A stretch of 64,000 nt of DNA. Origin: Erpobdella octoculata. Its lineage: Eukaryota > Annelida > Clitellata > Hirudinida > Erpobdellidae. The first letter of the stretch is position 1. Every line of letters starts with the position of its first letter. This document shows positions 38,608 through 56,998 of this stretch, one piece after another. A model generated the notes under the pieces. That model was not told where the DNA came from, did not search any database, and was given only the letters and a program-made list of their open reading frames with translations. The DNA lies in NCBI GenBank assembly GCA_963978895.1, contig OZ022242.1, positions 12,896,462-12,960,461 of the forward strand, written 5' to 3'. A program made the position numbers and the translations under genes.

Positions 38608-39640
38608 TGGACATCAATAACCAATTCATCACATTGATGCAACAATAGCAACAGCATATGGATCTTCTCCAAGAGCAGTTGACTCAACAAAAAGAAGAAA
38701 AACTTGAGAGGGAAGCTCGAGAAAAAGAAGAAAAGAGAATTGAAAAAGAAGAAAACTGAAAAAAAATTCTTTGTTTTATCTCAATGATGCAGGACAATAG
38801 ATCCGTAAGACCAGACCTCTACAAACGAATTGAGCAATTTGTTTACGATCCAGATCAAGGCCTTACATTCCCTGATTGGATTGGGCGATTTGAAGAAGCT
38901 GTTCAGTCAGTCGGAGGCGAATCAATGAGCGATCCAGAAAAAAGAGCAACTCTGACCGGGAAGCTTCAACAAAACGAATACAAGCTACTTAAGGGTAGTA
39001 TATTGCCGAGAACATTCGAGAGTCTCAGCTATGAGGAAACAAAAGTTTGGCTAGAAAAACTGTTTGGTGACAAAAAAAGTATTCATCAAAGACGGTTTGA
39101 TTTTGAAAACGTCCAAATAAGGGACTCGGAGACTTTCAGGGCATTCGGCACAAGGGTGAACGAAGCACAATAGGAAAATTTCACAAAAGAAGCCAGTATG
39201 TGCTTACATTTTATATGGGGATTGAAGGATCCGAATTATTTAAACATTAAGCACAAATTACTGCTCAGGGTAGAACAAGAGTGCTCACTGGAAGAGCTTA
39301 TTGAAGAATGTGAAAGGATAAAACTGTTACATACAGAACAAATGATGATTTCAGAAACCTTAGTTAGTAAGGTTAATCACTATTTAGAAAGATCACCTAA
39401 AAAATCTTCCAGCCAAGAAATCCGGGGTTCACCCGTAAACAAAATGTTTGTTTTCGCTGTGGAAAACCGGGACATTTTGCTGCCAACTGCAGAACTGATG
39501 ATAAAAGTCCCAAAAGATTTTTCAGTAGAAAGAGAAGTCCAAGCTTAAGGAGGAGTCCAAGTCTGTCGTATAGAAGACACGAAATACGGCAAGTCAAGAC
39601 AATTCCTAGCAAGCGAACAATTATAGCAGCCAATAGAAGA
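38608..39640 (+). pseudogene. Gypsy-2 gag with in-frame stops
   Basis: The frame starts MDINNQFITLMQQ at 38,608 and carries TAG near 38,647, TGA near 38,756 and TAG near 39,171. Between them is a coiled coil (KEEKLEREAREKEEK) and the capsid-like part (LTFPDWIGRFEEAVQ). In another phase from about 39,440 is the zinc knuckle CFRCGKPGHFAANC. Gag packages the RNA. Each stop could come from a single C-to-T or G-to-A change. Confidence 0.8.
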
Positions 39641-39900
39641 TACACCACGGTGAAATTTGGTGATGTCGAAATTAGGATGCAACTGGACTCCGGAGCCGAT
39701 GTCACAATCATCAGTACAAAAACTTGGGTGAAGATTGGTTCACCAAGGCTAGATAAAGCAACAACAAAAATTGGTGCTGCAAACGTTACTGAAATTCAAG
39801 TACTAGGTGAATTTCAAACCAAATTTTTGTGCGCAGGATTCACAGGCAATGGACGCTGTTTTGTGGCCAAAAATACAACACAACTTCTAGGAATTGAATG
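39641..39900 (+). pseudogene. Gypsy-2 retropepsin
   Basis: VKFGDVEIRMQLDSGADVTI at 39,650 onward has the D-S-G-A active site. The frame ends at a TGA (39,899-39,901 region) just before RT; the same frame resumes at the next codon (MDQLPPM), so pol is one frame broken by a stop, probably from TGG. Confidence 0.82.
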
Positions 39901-39901
39901 A

Positions 39902-40983
39902 ATGGATCAACTTCCACCAATGATTAAAGCGTTTGATGCAATCTGTTGTTCTGTTGCAGAAAAGCCTTCGCAGGAAGAGAACAGTTTAGCTGTTCGTTTA
40001 CAAACAAAGTTTCCAAATGTTTTCAAAGAAGAATTGGGCCATTGCAGTAAAAAGAAGGCAAGATTGCTCCTTAAGTCAGAGTCTCAGCCAAAATTTTGCA
40101 GACCACGAAAAATACCTTTTGCTTACGAAGAAATAACCATTAGGGAACTTGAAAGACTAGTCAATGAAGGAGTTCTTAAAAGAGTTGAATACAGTCACTG
40201 GGCGGCACCGATTGTGGTTGTTCCAAAGAAAAGCGGAACGGTGCGCATCTGTGCTGATTTTAAAACAGGCCTTAACGACGTGCTTGAGATGCACCAACAT
40301 CCACTTCCAACACCGGATGAAATTTTTTCAAAATTAAACCAAGGAGCTTGGTTTACTCAAGTAGATTTTGCTGATGCATATCTACCGTTGGAAATGGACG
40401 AATCGTCAAAAGAGCTCGTTACGATCAACACTCCTAAAGGTCTATATCAGTACCAGAGACTTCCCTTTGGAGTAAAAAGTGCACCAGGTATTTTCCAGGA
40501 AACAATGGATAATTTAACTTCAGGGTTAAAAGGTTGTGCGGCTTACCTGGACGATGTAATTGTGACCGGCACAACATTTGAAGAACACAATATGAATGTT
40601 TTTGAACTATTCAAACGGATTTCAGATTTTGGATTTAGAGTCAAGATGGATAAGTGCTTTTTTGCCAAGAAAGAGATTAAATTTCTAGGTCATATTATCA
40701 GCAAAGAAGGCCGAAAACCAGACCCAGAAAAAATAACAGCAATTGTAGAAATGCCCCCACCAAAAGACAGAAAACACTTAAAATCGTTTTTGGGTATGAT
40801 TAGTTACTATTATGTTTTTGTACCAAAGATGAGACAAATGAGAGGCCCACTAGATGATTTGGAAAAAAATGAGAAGTTTGAATGGTTAAGAGTACACCAG
40901 GAATCTTTCACAAGTCTTAAGAAGGTGTTACAATCAAATTTATTGCTGACGCATTATGATCCCAAAAGAGACATCGTAAAGAA
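39902..40983 (+). pseudogene. Gypsy-2 reverse transcriptase
   Basis: Complete palm motifs: HWAAPIVVVPKKSGTVRICA, TQVDFADAYLPLEM (motif A Asp), LPFGVKSAPGIFQETM, and AAYLDDVIVTG with catalytic Y-L-D-D at about 40,540. The connection GHIISKEGRKPDPEKI follows. The sequence breaks at about 40,983, before RNase H, and jumps to the pol tail. It resembles K02A2.6-type Gypsy elements. Confidence 0.9.
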
Positions 40984-41312
40984 ATGTTTGAGACATTCGA
41001 CATGCCAATGCTTCTTCAAGATAAAAGTGATGGAGAGAAAGCCCCAGTAAGAATTGTGTTCCCAGGAGAGGAAGAGATGTTGAAACCAGACATAAACGCA
41101 ACCCCTCGGGTTACGGAAAATGAGGATGGAGAGAATAGACAAGGAGACCATGTTCCGAGCCATATGGATAATGAAGCCAATCCGGAGGAGTTGACACACA
41201 TTCCAACAGAAATAGAACCGGAGGCAAGACCTAAACGTTATTGCAACCCTCCAAAACGGATAGTACTGGACCCCAGTAGAAAATCATATGATTTTCTATA
41301 AAGAGAGGGAGA
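40984..41312 (+). pseudogene. Gypsy-2 pol C-terminal tail and polypurine tract
   Basis: A 105-residue acidic frame ends [20 protein letters not shown], the usual basic end of such pol proteins, followed by AAAGAGAGGGAGA and the 3' LTR. RNase H and the integrase core that should precede it are deleted. Confidence 0.7.
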
Positions 41313-41329
41313 TGTTATATATATATGTT

Positions 41330-41396
<67 letters not shown>
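41330..41396. repeat. (TA)n microsatellite at the start of Gypsy-2 3' LTR
   Basis: TA run 17 bp into the LTR, where the Helitron cluster begins. Confidence 0.9.
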
Positions 41397-41399
<3 letters not shown>

Positions 41400-41575
41400 T
41401 GTTTGTATGTGTATATGTATATATTTATGTCCTTTATGCATTGCAACACCATTCATCCGATCATAATGAAATTTTCACACAACCTTGAGAGTCAAAGGGA
41501 ATCAAATATAGAGAAAAATTATTTGAAATCCGTCACAAAATAAGCGGAGCGGAGCGGGTGAGCGAGCGGGAACTA
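41396..41575 (+). mobile_element. Helitron segment C (3' LTR, copy 1)
   Basis: ATGAATGTTTGTATGTGTAT start, then CATTCATCCGATCATAATG and GCGAGCGGGAAC before TA. Confidence 0.75.
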
Positions 41576-41649
41576 TATATATATGTATGTGTGTATGTAT
41601 GTATGTGTATGTGCATGTATGTGTGTCTGTGTGTGTGTTTATGTATGTT

Positions 41650-41998
41650 CTAGCGGAGATACCCGGCGTTGCCCGTGTTTTTTAGAGGTTTTTCTAATGT
41701 TTGTCTCTTTCTCTCCCGTTTCCTTTCCCACCTGCTTTCCCACTCCTGTTCGCTTTCCCCTTTTCGGTCGTTTTCCCACTGCCGGTCGCTTTCCCGCTCC
41801 CGGTCGTTTTCCCGCTCTCGGTCGCTTTCCCGCTCCCGGTCGCTTTCCTGCTCCCGGTCGTTTTCCCGTTCCCTGTCCCGTTCCCGCTCACGTTTGCTCT
41901 CCCATTCCCGCTCACGCTTGCTTTTTCATTTCCGCTCGCTGTCCGTTCCGGGTCGCTTTCCCGTTTCTATAATAGACAAACTAACCCACAAACATTCA
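41650..41998 (-). mobile_element. Helitron segment B (3' LTR, copy 1)
   Basis: CTAG at 41,653-41,650; the flanking base is T rather than A, so the junction is mutated. The hairpin is CACGGGCAACGCCGGG (one change), followed by minisatellite units and the AAACATTCAT end. Confidence 0.75.
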
Positions 41999-41999
41999 T

Positions 42000-42195
42000 C
42001 TATATATATAAAAATGAATGTTTGTATATATGTATTTATGTATGTTAATGTCCTTTATGCATTGCTACACCATTCATCCGATCGTAATGAAATTTTCACA
42101 CAACCTTGAGAGTCAATGAAAATCAAAAAGAAAAAAAAAATTTTTGAAATCCGTCACAAAATGAGCGGAGCGGAGCGGGTGAGCGAGCGGGAACT
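42000..42195 (+). mobile_element. Helitron segment C with clear 5' terminus (3' LTR, copy 2)
   Basis: Begins TCTATATATATAAAAATGAA after A, the Helitron 5'-TC signature, then the C landmarks. Confidence 0.78.
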
Positions 42196-42284
42196 ATATA
42201 TATATGTATGTGCGTATGTATGTGTGTATGTATGTATGTGTATGTGCATGTATATGTGTCTGTGTGTGTGTGTTTATTGATGTA

Positions 42285-42790
42285 CTAGCGGAGATACCCG
42301 GCGTTGCCCAGGTTTTTTAGAGGTTTTTCTAATGTTTGTCTCTTTCTCTCCCGTTTCCTTTCCCACCTGCTTTCCCACTCCTGTTAGCTTTTCCGTTTTC
42401 GGTCGTTTTCCCACTGCCGGTCGCTTTCCCGCTCCCGGTCGCTTTCCCGCTCCCGGTCGCTTTCCCGCTCCCGGTCGTTTTCCCGTCCCGGTCGCTGCCC
42501 CGTTCCCGCTCACGTTTGCTCTCCCATTCCCGCTCACGCTTGCTTTTCTGTTCCCGCTCGCTGTCCGTTCGGTCGTTTTCCCACTGCCGGTCGCTTTCCC
42601 GCTCCCGGTCGCTTTCCCGCTCCCGGTCGCTTTCCCGCTCCCGGTCGTTTTCCCGTCCCGGTCGCTGCCCCGTTCCCGCTCACGTTTGCTCTCCCATTCC
42701 CGCTCACGCTTGCTTTTCTGTTCCCGCTCGCTGTCCGTTCCGGGTGCTTTCCCGTTTCTATAATAGACAAACTAACCCACAAACATTCAT
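42285..42790 (-). mobile_element. Helitron segment B with internal 169-bp duplication (3' LTR, copy 2)
   Basis: CTAG at 42,288-42,285, A at 42,284. The block 42,399-42,567 is repeated directly at 42,568-42,745, enlarging the minisatellite. Confidence 0.78.
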
Positions 42791-42805
42791 ATATATATAT
42801 ATATA

Positions 42806-43383
42806 GTCTTAGCAAATCTATTTTGCGTTTTATAGGCTAACAGAAGTTATGAAAGAATGTAAAAGAGAAAATGAGCGGGAACGGAAACGGGAACGGGAGA
42901 GCTACCGTGACCGGGAATGGGAGAGCAAGCATGACCGGGAACGGGAGAGCAAGCGTGAGCGGGAACGGGAAAGCGACCGGAAACGGGAAAGCGACCGGGA
43001 ACGGGAAAGCGACCGGGAACGGGAAAGCGACCGGGAACGGGAAAGCGACCGGGAACGGGAAAGCGACCGGGAACGGGAAAGCGACCGGGAACGGGAAAAC
43101 GACCGGGAACGCGGAAAGCGACCGGGAACGCGGAAAGCGACCGGGAACGCGGAAAGCGACTGGAATCGGGAGAGCAAGCTTGGAAGGAAACGCGAGCAAG
43201 AGAGAAAATCGATAACAGAACTTCTGAGCGGGAAAGCGACCGGGAGCTGGAAAACGACCGAGAGCGGAAAAGCGACCGGGAACGCTACGAAAACGGGAAA
43301 GTGGAGAAGGGAACGGGAGCGAGAGAGACAAACATTAGAAAAACCTCTAAAAACCCCCGGGCAACGCCGGGTAACCCCGCTAG
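42806..43383 (+). mobile_element. Helitron segment A (3' LTR, copy 1)
   Basis: Starts GTCTTAGCAAATC after TA, carries about ten 18-bp units, and ends with a CCCGGGCAACGCCGGG hairpin and CTAG at 43,380-43,383 then T. Confidence 0.82.
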
Positions 43384-43397
43384 TATATATATATATA

Positions 43398-43900
43398 TAG
43401 TCTTAGCAAATCTATTTTACGTTTTATAGGCTAACAGAAGTTATGAAAGAATGGAAAAGAGAAAATGAGCGTGAACGGGAACGGGAACGGGAGAGCAACC
43501 GTGACCGGGAATGGGAGAGCAAGCATGACCGGGAACGGGAGAGCAAGCGTGAGCGGGAACGGGAAAGCGACTGGGAACGGGAAAGCGACCGGGAACGGGA
43601 AAGCGGCCGGGAACGGGAAAGCGACCGGGAACGGGAAAGCGGCCGGGAACGGGAAAGCGGCCGGGAACGGGAAAGCGACCGGGAACGCGGAAAGCGACTG
43701 GAATCGGGAGAGCAAGCTTGGAAGTAAACGCGAGCAAGAGAGAAAATCGATAACAAAACTTCTGAGCGGGAAAGCGACCGGGAGCTGGAAAACGACCGAG
43801 AGCGGAAAAGCGACGGGGAACGCGACGAAAACGGGAAAGTGGAGAAGGAAACGGGAGCGAGAGAGACAAACATTAGAAAAACCTTTAAAAACCCCGGGCA
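43398..43900 (+). mobile_element. Helitron segment A (3' LTR, copy 2), 3' truncated
   Basis: Tandem copy of 42,806-43,383 that stops at CCCCGGGCAA and joins Gypsy-2 LTR sequence (TTTCATAAAAACAAAAC). The last about 20 bp of the Helitron and part of the LTR are lost. Confidence 0.8.
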
Positions 43901-44024
43901 ATTTCATAAAAACAAAACTGATATAAATTCATCAATAGTTAACAAAAGATCTAATAAGTGTTTAGCAGCCACAATAGTTAGATTATAATTATTATCATTT
44001 AATTAGAATAATAAAGATATAACA

Positions 44025-44450
44025 CTCTTCAAAATTGACTCCCGTCAGGATTGGATTGTCTGCCATATCATCATCGAGCTCTAGAGCCTCTGTAGAATTT
44101 GTGACATCACATGGACGAAATATAAAGTTGGTTTGGTCTGAACAACAGTATTGGTTACTGAAGAGTAGACAGTCCAAAGAAACGTGAAAATTAACAAAAC
44201 CCCACTGGCTTTTATTACATATACCTACAAGCAATTTCAAGGGCTTTCATTTACTGCAGGTCGCATAATAGAGTTATTTATGCAAATAATGCCTCAGAAA
44301 CAAGGTCGTTGGTCGCGTTACGGAGTTTGTCGCATAACAGAAACAGATTAGTATGGAAGAGTAGGTATATTTCAATCCGTGCAAAATTTTTAGGTCGTAT
44401 AAGCACTAAAGTCGTATAGTGGGGGGTCGTATAAGCGAGGTCCTACTGTA
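44025..44450 (-). pseudogene. Tigger/pogo-like DNA transposon remnant
   Basis: At 44,450 the minus strand starts CAGTAGGACCTCGCTTATAC, a typical pogo/Tigger terminal repeat. The minus frame 44,240-43,995 contains ALELDDDMADNPILTGVNF, like an acidic transposase C-terminus. The frame may continue at 37,106 when Gypsy-2 is removed. Catalytic domain not seen. Confidence 0.5.
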
Positions 44451-44506
44451 TTACTCTGGACATGGTTGTAACAAAACTAAGAGCTTTGAAGATCTTTTTG
44501 GAAACT

Positions 44507-44618
44507 TTTTAAAAACTAGTCTTATGATAAGACTAGGGTTCTCTGTTTGAATTTAATGAACAGATCTGTATAACTTAGCGAGCACTCTAGTCTTATCATA
44601 AGACTAGTTTTTAAAAAC
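44507..44618. mobile_element. Small foldback element with nested palindromes
   Basis: Arms TTTTTAAAAACTAGTC and its complement flank 50 bp. Each arm itself contains the palindrome AGTCTTATNATAAGACT (N is G or C). Confidence 0.75.
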
Positions 44619-44639
44619 TTTTTTATTTTTTTTTATTTT

Positions 44640-45480
44640 AATTTTCATTTCTGTCGTTATGCAGTCCGTTGTAAATCATCTTGATTTTTTTATTCAGTAA
44701 AACCAAATAGAAGGAAGTTAAATTAAACTTTTTATTTACTCTTTTCCCTTCTTTTCCCTTCTTTTCTCTTTTTCTTTCTCTCTCAATTTCTTTCTGTATT
44801 TTTTCTTTCAGTAGCAATGTCATCACAAAAAAACCTCTTTTTTACATAGTCCAGAAAAGTAGTACAGAAGAAACCATTTTCATTTTAGTCTCTGACCATT
44901 TCATGAACCAGCTTAAGGTGCGGTTTAGGGAGACGGACAATTTCCCAAAGTAAGCGCAATTGCTCAAATTATCCTTGTAGCCATGAAAAAATCTCGCTGT
45001 CCAAAATCATAGAAATAGTTGAGTTTTTCGAGTTTGGCTTGAACCGTTTTAGTTTGGAGGTTAACACATGGCAGAGACTCGTATAGTCACTCTCACAAAA
45101 ACGTCTACCAATGAACATAAAAAACCATTCTCTTCAAAATAAATAATATTTCGCCATCTGTAATAAATGATAACTTTTTTCTGTCTGATTGAAACGATTT
45201 TAGTGCTTAATACTACAGCTAAAAAGTTATTCTTAGCTTTAAAGTTTCTGATGACTTAACTCCGCAGCACAATGAAACAAGTGAATCAAAAAACAAAGTT
45301 TTTTAAAAACACACTTTTATGTAATCGATTGTGTAGGCCACATTCTGTTACATAAACATAGACTTATATTACATATCTAGACATTCAATGCATGCAAATT
45401 GCGCAATGCAAGTTAAGATGGCTTTTTGACTCGGGCCAAGGCTGGGTATAAAAAATATATCCTGATTCACTTGACCAATC
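44640..45480. other. No gene recognised
   Basis: AT-rich, with a pyrimidine tract (TTCTTTTCCC repeats) at 44,740-44,800. No domain or splice pattern seen. Confidence 0.55.
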
Positions 45481-45483
45481 CAA

Positions 45484-45848
45484 TTTTTACCAATGCTTTT
45501 ATTAACTCGTCGGCTCTGTTTCTCTGTCTGTCTGTTTCTCTGTCTGTCTGTTTCTCTGTCTGTTTCAAATCTTGCAATCAATTTTTGAGTCACTTCCTGA
45601 TGATAGATTTTTTTCAAATTTTGCATACATGCTCAAAATAGAAGACAATGCAATATTCAATTACTAGTTTTACAATAAGTCAATTAATTTAGTTAATTTT
45701 AATTAATTTCGATATTTCGATATAATTAAGATATTTCGACTTTAATATAAAATAAAAGAGTAATATAAGAAAAAATTGATTGCAAAATTTGTGTTTTAAT
45801 TACATATAAGAGCATTGGTTTTAAAAATTCGTTTTTAATTTACTTGTT
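45484..45848. repeat. Dispersed repeat D, copy 2
   Basis: Near-copy of 32,878-33,238 with an added CTGTCTGTTTCT expansion. Confidence 0.8.
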
Positions 45849-46383
45849 TGCTATTAAAATATTTTAAACAAATTTTTTGGGTAATTTTAAAGTTAAAAAT
45901 TTTTTAAAGATTGCTGTGCTTGTGTTGATCACGTAGTACTAGGGCCATAAAACTTCGCTTCGATTTGTCCTCGCTACTTACTATAGGCACATGCGGGGCA
46001 TTGCGGGTCTAGGTATATATATAGTATAAGTCTATGTACATAAACAACGAGCATATTAGCATATCACAAATACGTATTTAATTAAATTTTGTCCAATCGA
46101 TCCGAAAATTTGATAGAATGCATTGTTAATCAGTTTGGAGGTATGTTTAAATTATTAAGTCTCTAGCTCATCGGGAAGTTAGTTTAAAATCGATTGCAAA
46201 TTTTGACTACAGGTCGACAGACAGAGAAGTCAAGTTAAGTAAGTGTGTAAAAAGAGGTGTTGGTGTTGGTGTTGGCATTGCTACAGAAAGAAAAAAAGAA
46301 AAAAAAGTGGGAGAAAAAAAAGGAAAATGGGTTAATAAAAAGTTTAATTTCAATCCATTTGTTTGGTTTTACTAAATGATTTA

Positions 46384-47020
<637 letters not shown>

Positions 47021-47166
47021 GTTTTTTCCTATACTTGTTTCCTTTACTTGTTTAACTAGAAAATTTATAAAACCAGTAATCTATTTTTAAAAAATGACTG
47101 AAAACTTTGTCGGTAAAATGAGACTGTTAAATTTCAAGGATCGGCATGTTAGCTACGGTCCTGCTC

Positions 47167-47204
47167 CACTGATCTCTATAATATAATATATATAGAGATC
47201 AGTG
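47167..47204. repeat. 38-bp palindrome
   Basis: CACTGATCTCTATA and TATAGAGATCAGTG flank ten AT bases. Confidence 0.8.
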
Positions 47205-47871
47205 TCCTACTCCTGTCTCCAAAAATAGCTAATTAAATTAGGGGAGGGGGTAGTCGAAAGTACTTTTTAGAAAACAATATCAGATAGTAAACTTTGTCTA
47301 AAAAAATAACCGATGATCAAAATTTCTAAAAGGTTTTTGGCGTTCTTTTCTAAATGTCACTCGTGGATACATATCCCCTTGCTACGCCTCTGATGTGCGC
47401 CGCCTGACCAGACTCGCATTAATTAATAATACTTTTTAAAATTTAATTTTTTTTTAATTTAATAAATTAATTAATTAAAGGCAGTTTTATAAAACCTTTC
47501 ATTCAAGCTCAGATAATCAAGCATCGTCAATACCCAGCTCCACTTTTACAATTTTTGCGGCACACACCTTTTTTCGATTTTATGAAGACGTTTTTGGAGC
47601 TAGAAGCCTTCTTTGTAGTTGTTTTTGGCTAAAATTTAGATAAGTACTATTGTTTATTTTGGTTTAAATTTGAGCAGTTGCATTAGTTTTTCTATATGCA
47701 AACTTGTTCTGTCTTGTAAGTCTTGTTTCTTGTTCTGTACCGAGGACTGACTGAGCTGAGAAGAAATATCATAAAGTAGTGTAGGTCACTGAAGGTAGCT
47801 CCGTCATAGTTGTTTTAAAATTTGCCATTGAACATATATATATATATATATAATTAGACCAGCATTTAGAC

Positions 47872-53159
<5,288 letters not shown>

Positions 53160-53199
53160 GTAAGGTTATTTGTTTTGTTTTGTTTTTTTTTCAAATGTT

Positions 53200-53740
53200 C
53201 TGTGGCTCACCTTATGGTGTTTAATGGGTGGTACTTAATTGTTATTATCATGTACTACTTAGTGGTGTTTATCTGGAGGTACTTAATGGTGTTTATTGTG
53301 TGGTACATAATGGTACTTATTGGTTGTACTCAATGGTTGTTATCATTTGGTACTTTGTGGTATTTAATCGTGTTTTTCTGGTGGTACCTATTGGTATTAA
53401 TTGTTAGTGTTTAAAGGTACTTAATGGTATTTATATAATGGTTCCTAATGATATTTATCTTGTGGTAATTAATGTTAAATATTGGGTGCTACTTGATGAT
53501 ATATATCTGATGGTGTTTAATGGTTATATATAGCAGATACTTAGTGGTATAAATCAGTTGGCACTTAATGCTTATATAAAGTGGGATACTTAGTGGTATA
53601 TATCAGGTGGTGCTTAATGTTATACCTGGGGTCATGTCGAGGATATATATCAGATAGGTATATGTACTGAATGGGTATATACTGGGTGGTACATAAGGGT
53701 ACATATAACATGGTAATCAGTGGTATATACTCGTGGACTA
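53200..53740. repeat. Degenerate tandem repeat after WDR24 exon 10
   Basis: Units of about 20-25 bp (GGTACTTAATGGTGTTTAT) drift over 500 bp. No exon was found in it. Confidence 0.75.
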
Positions 53741-53922
53741 GTGGTTTAGCCCGTGCACATCGATATTGTCTATACGACTAATTACGTAAGCATGACAGAA
53801 TCAGTGAGTGAGTGACATGGGCTACTATAATATAGATGATGCTTGATGGCATGTATCAGGTGATACCTAATAATATATATTGGGTGGTATTGAATGGTGT
53901 ATAAGTTTACTTTTCTACTCTT

Positions 53923-54780
<858 letters not shown>

Positions 54781-54899
54781 ATAGTCCCCCCGCAGATGGC
54801 GGAGCCATAAAAAAAGAGAAAAGTACAAACAAAAATCATACGCAGAAATGATCAAGGAAATAACGAACGAAAACAATGCAAGAGAGAAACAAAAGAGAA

Positions 54900-56560
54900 T
54901 CATACTGCAAATCTAACACGACGCTGCGCTCGTATATTTGACTGTTGCTGCTCAATATCGCTTTTTTGTACAATGCTGTCCGAGGGTTGATTCGCTGATC
55001 TTGGACGAATTGTATATTTTCGAATATGAGCCAATTTAATGCGATCACGTGAAACAATCGAAACTACATTATCGGGCATCTTAAGTTTTACAATTTTATC
55101 ATTCAAATCTAAAACCTCAAATGGACCTTGATAAGGTGACTCAAGAGGGCGACGTATGCGATCAGTTCGAATGAATACAAAATCACCTTTATTTAAAACT
55201 AGATTGTTTAACAAACGAGCAGGTGTATGATGGATACCTTTTGATAACGATGAAAAATCTATATCAGACATACACTGTGCCAATCGCAAAACTAATTCAG
55301 GCATCCTCAGCGCGGAGCGCGTCGAGGAAGTAGAAAAAAATTTGTGTGGCATAAGAGGCGAAGCGCCAGTGACAGCTGTAAAAGGACAAATACCATGTTC
55401 ATTTGGTAAACACCGAAGAGCCAGCAGAACCGAGGGCAACGCAATCAGCCAATCGTCTTCCCGAGCCTTTAAAGCATTCTTTATTGTACGGTGAAATTGT
55501 TCGATCATCCCGTTTGATTGCGGATGGTAGGCTGTAGTTCGTAAACGGTGAAAGCCGATCAGCGAGGAAAGATGGCTCATGAGTTCGGATTCGAATTGAC
55601 GTCCTTGGTCCGTTACAATGTGAAGCGGGACACCAAAACGAGAAACCCACGCCGTCAGGAAAACATCAGTAACAGTTTCAGCCGTAATGTTAGAAGCTGG
55701 CACTACCTCAAACCATTGAGTTGCTCGGTCGATCATGGTGATGAGGTATCGCTTCTCGGATGGATAAGGTGAAATGGTATCTTTTGAAGGCTTCAGAGGT
55801 CCAACAATGTCTATGTGAATTGTTTGGAACCGATCGGAAGCTGGAAACTGCATATGCTGCACCTGGGTTTTGTTGTGTTTGAAGACCTTCGATTTCTGGC
55901 AGTTGACACAGTCTCGAACCCACTCCTTGATGTTTCTTTTCATGTCTGGCCAAAAGTAGCGTTCGACTATCAGTTGTTTAGTACCTTTAACTCCAGGGTG
56001 CGACAAACTGTGCAGCTGATTGAATATTGCCATACGATGCTCACGTGGTACAAAAGGTCGAGGATATGGTAGGGTGGTGTCACACCACACCACAACAATT
56101 GCTTGTCTTCGATTGGAAAAGATTTCAACTTTTCTTTAAATTCTTCAGTTTCAGTATCATCCTTCTGTGCGACACTAAGTGTGGACAAGGCTGGAAGTAT
56201 CAAGTCTAGTGAACATGTAATAGTTTCATCTGTATCGGCACGAGAGAGGGCATCAGCCACGATGTTTTCCGAACCAAGTATGTACTCAATTGAGCAGACG
56301 TATTCCGAGATATATGACAGGTGACGTTGTTGGCGATCAGATTTCGGTGGGGTTTGACTGTAGAATGCATTCACTAAGGGTTTGTGGTCTGTAAAAACTG
56401 CAACAGTACGACCCTCAATAATTGGTTTGAAGTGAACAACTGCAAGGTAGACGGCTAAAAGTTCGCGTCAAACGCAGAGTAGGAACGTTGAGGTGTAGAG
56501 AGACGTTTCGAGAAAAATGCCATTGGTCGAAGTTCGTTCCCGACAGACTGGTGCAAGGCT
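54900..56560 (-). pseudogene. Gypsy-3 RNase H and integrase (CsRn1-like)
   Basis: RNase H begins at about 56,550 (LRPMAFFSKRLSTPQRSYSA), shifts frame near 56,468 and runs on as DHKPLVNAFYSQTPPKSDRQ and SENIVADALSRAD. It shifts again near 56,080. The integrase frame 56,093-54,900 (397 residues) is intact. It has the zinc finger (HSLSHPGVKGT, DCVNCQKSK), catalytic Asp in HIDIVGPLKPS, Asp in VTDQGRQFES, and Glu in HPQSNGMIEQFHR. The C-terminal SH3-like part is SPYQGPFEVLDLNDK. The closest recognised type is the CsRn1 group of Gypsy elements. Gag, protease and RT are missing. Confidence 0.9.
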
Positions 56561-56565
56561 GCTTA

Positions 56566-56889
56566 AAATAACTTTATTTAATTGACCGACGACAATAGAC
56601 AAAAATAAACAATTTTTCTCGGGGCCAACAATGGCGAGAAATGAAAATAAAGCAAAGTTTGAATTTTTGATTAAAGTAGCAATATGGTGAACCACGAGAA
56701 CAACGAAGAAGAAAGAGAGAGAACATTCGAGAGCAAAAGGTTTTTTTAAGCTAGCCACTACCTAGCGCGCGCCAAACAAGTGAAGGAGCGCGAGCCTAGC
56801 AAGCTAAGGAGCGCTCACCTGGAATTACCTGTATAACATGCGTTTGGCACACGTGTGCGTGGACGTGCATAAAATACCGGTACACTACA
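56566..56889 (-). mobile_element. Gypsy-3 truncated LTR fused to RNase H
   Basis: Matches 54,466-54,780. Its minus-strand 5' end also has a polypurine tract (CTGCGGGGAGACTAT), so it was a 3' LTR of an upstream copy. Its distal 60 bp are lost and it joins the RNase H coding region directly. Confidence 0.82.
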
Positions 56890-56905
56890 ATAGTCTCCCC
56901 GCAGA

Positions 56906-56907
<2 letters not shown>

Positions 56908-56996
<89 letters not shown>
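56908..56996. repeat. (TA)n microsatellite
   Basis: TA run between the Gypsy-3 LTR and a LINE RT fragment. Confidence 0.95.

Positions 56997-56998
<2 letters not shown>

Larger units (their letters stand above)
37107..44024 (+). mobile_element. Gypsy-2 LTR retrotransposon, internally deleted, with Helitrons in both LTRs
   Basis: 5' LTR starts TGTTATATATATATATA at 37,107 and ends GATATAACA at 38,567. 3' LTR starts TGTTATATATATATG at 41,313 and ends GATATAACA at 44,024. Each LTR is split by Helitron clusters. A primer-binding site (TGGCGTCGAGGAT) is at 38,570; the polypurine tract AAAGAGAGGGAGA is at 41,300-41,312. Flanks CTCTG (left) and CTCTT (right) suggest a decayed 4-5 bp target duplication. 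Between the LTRs are gag, protease, RT and a C-terminal pol tail; RNase H and nearly all integrase are missing. Confidence 0.75.

Noticed and set aside
42840..43385. CRISPR-like regular array
   Set aside because: Units of 18 bp are contiguous with no unique spacers; this is a eukaryotic minisatellite.
45900..46030. Helitron 3' end at GGGTCTAGG
   Set aside because: No hairpin and the base after CTAG is G, not T.
53160..53740. Further WDR24 exons
   Set aside because: Checked for the expected continuation after the propeller; only degenerate tandem repeat found.
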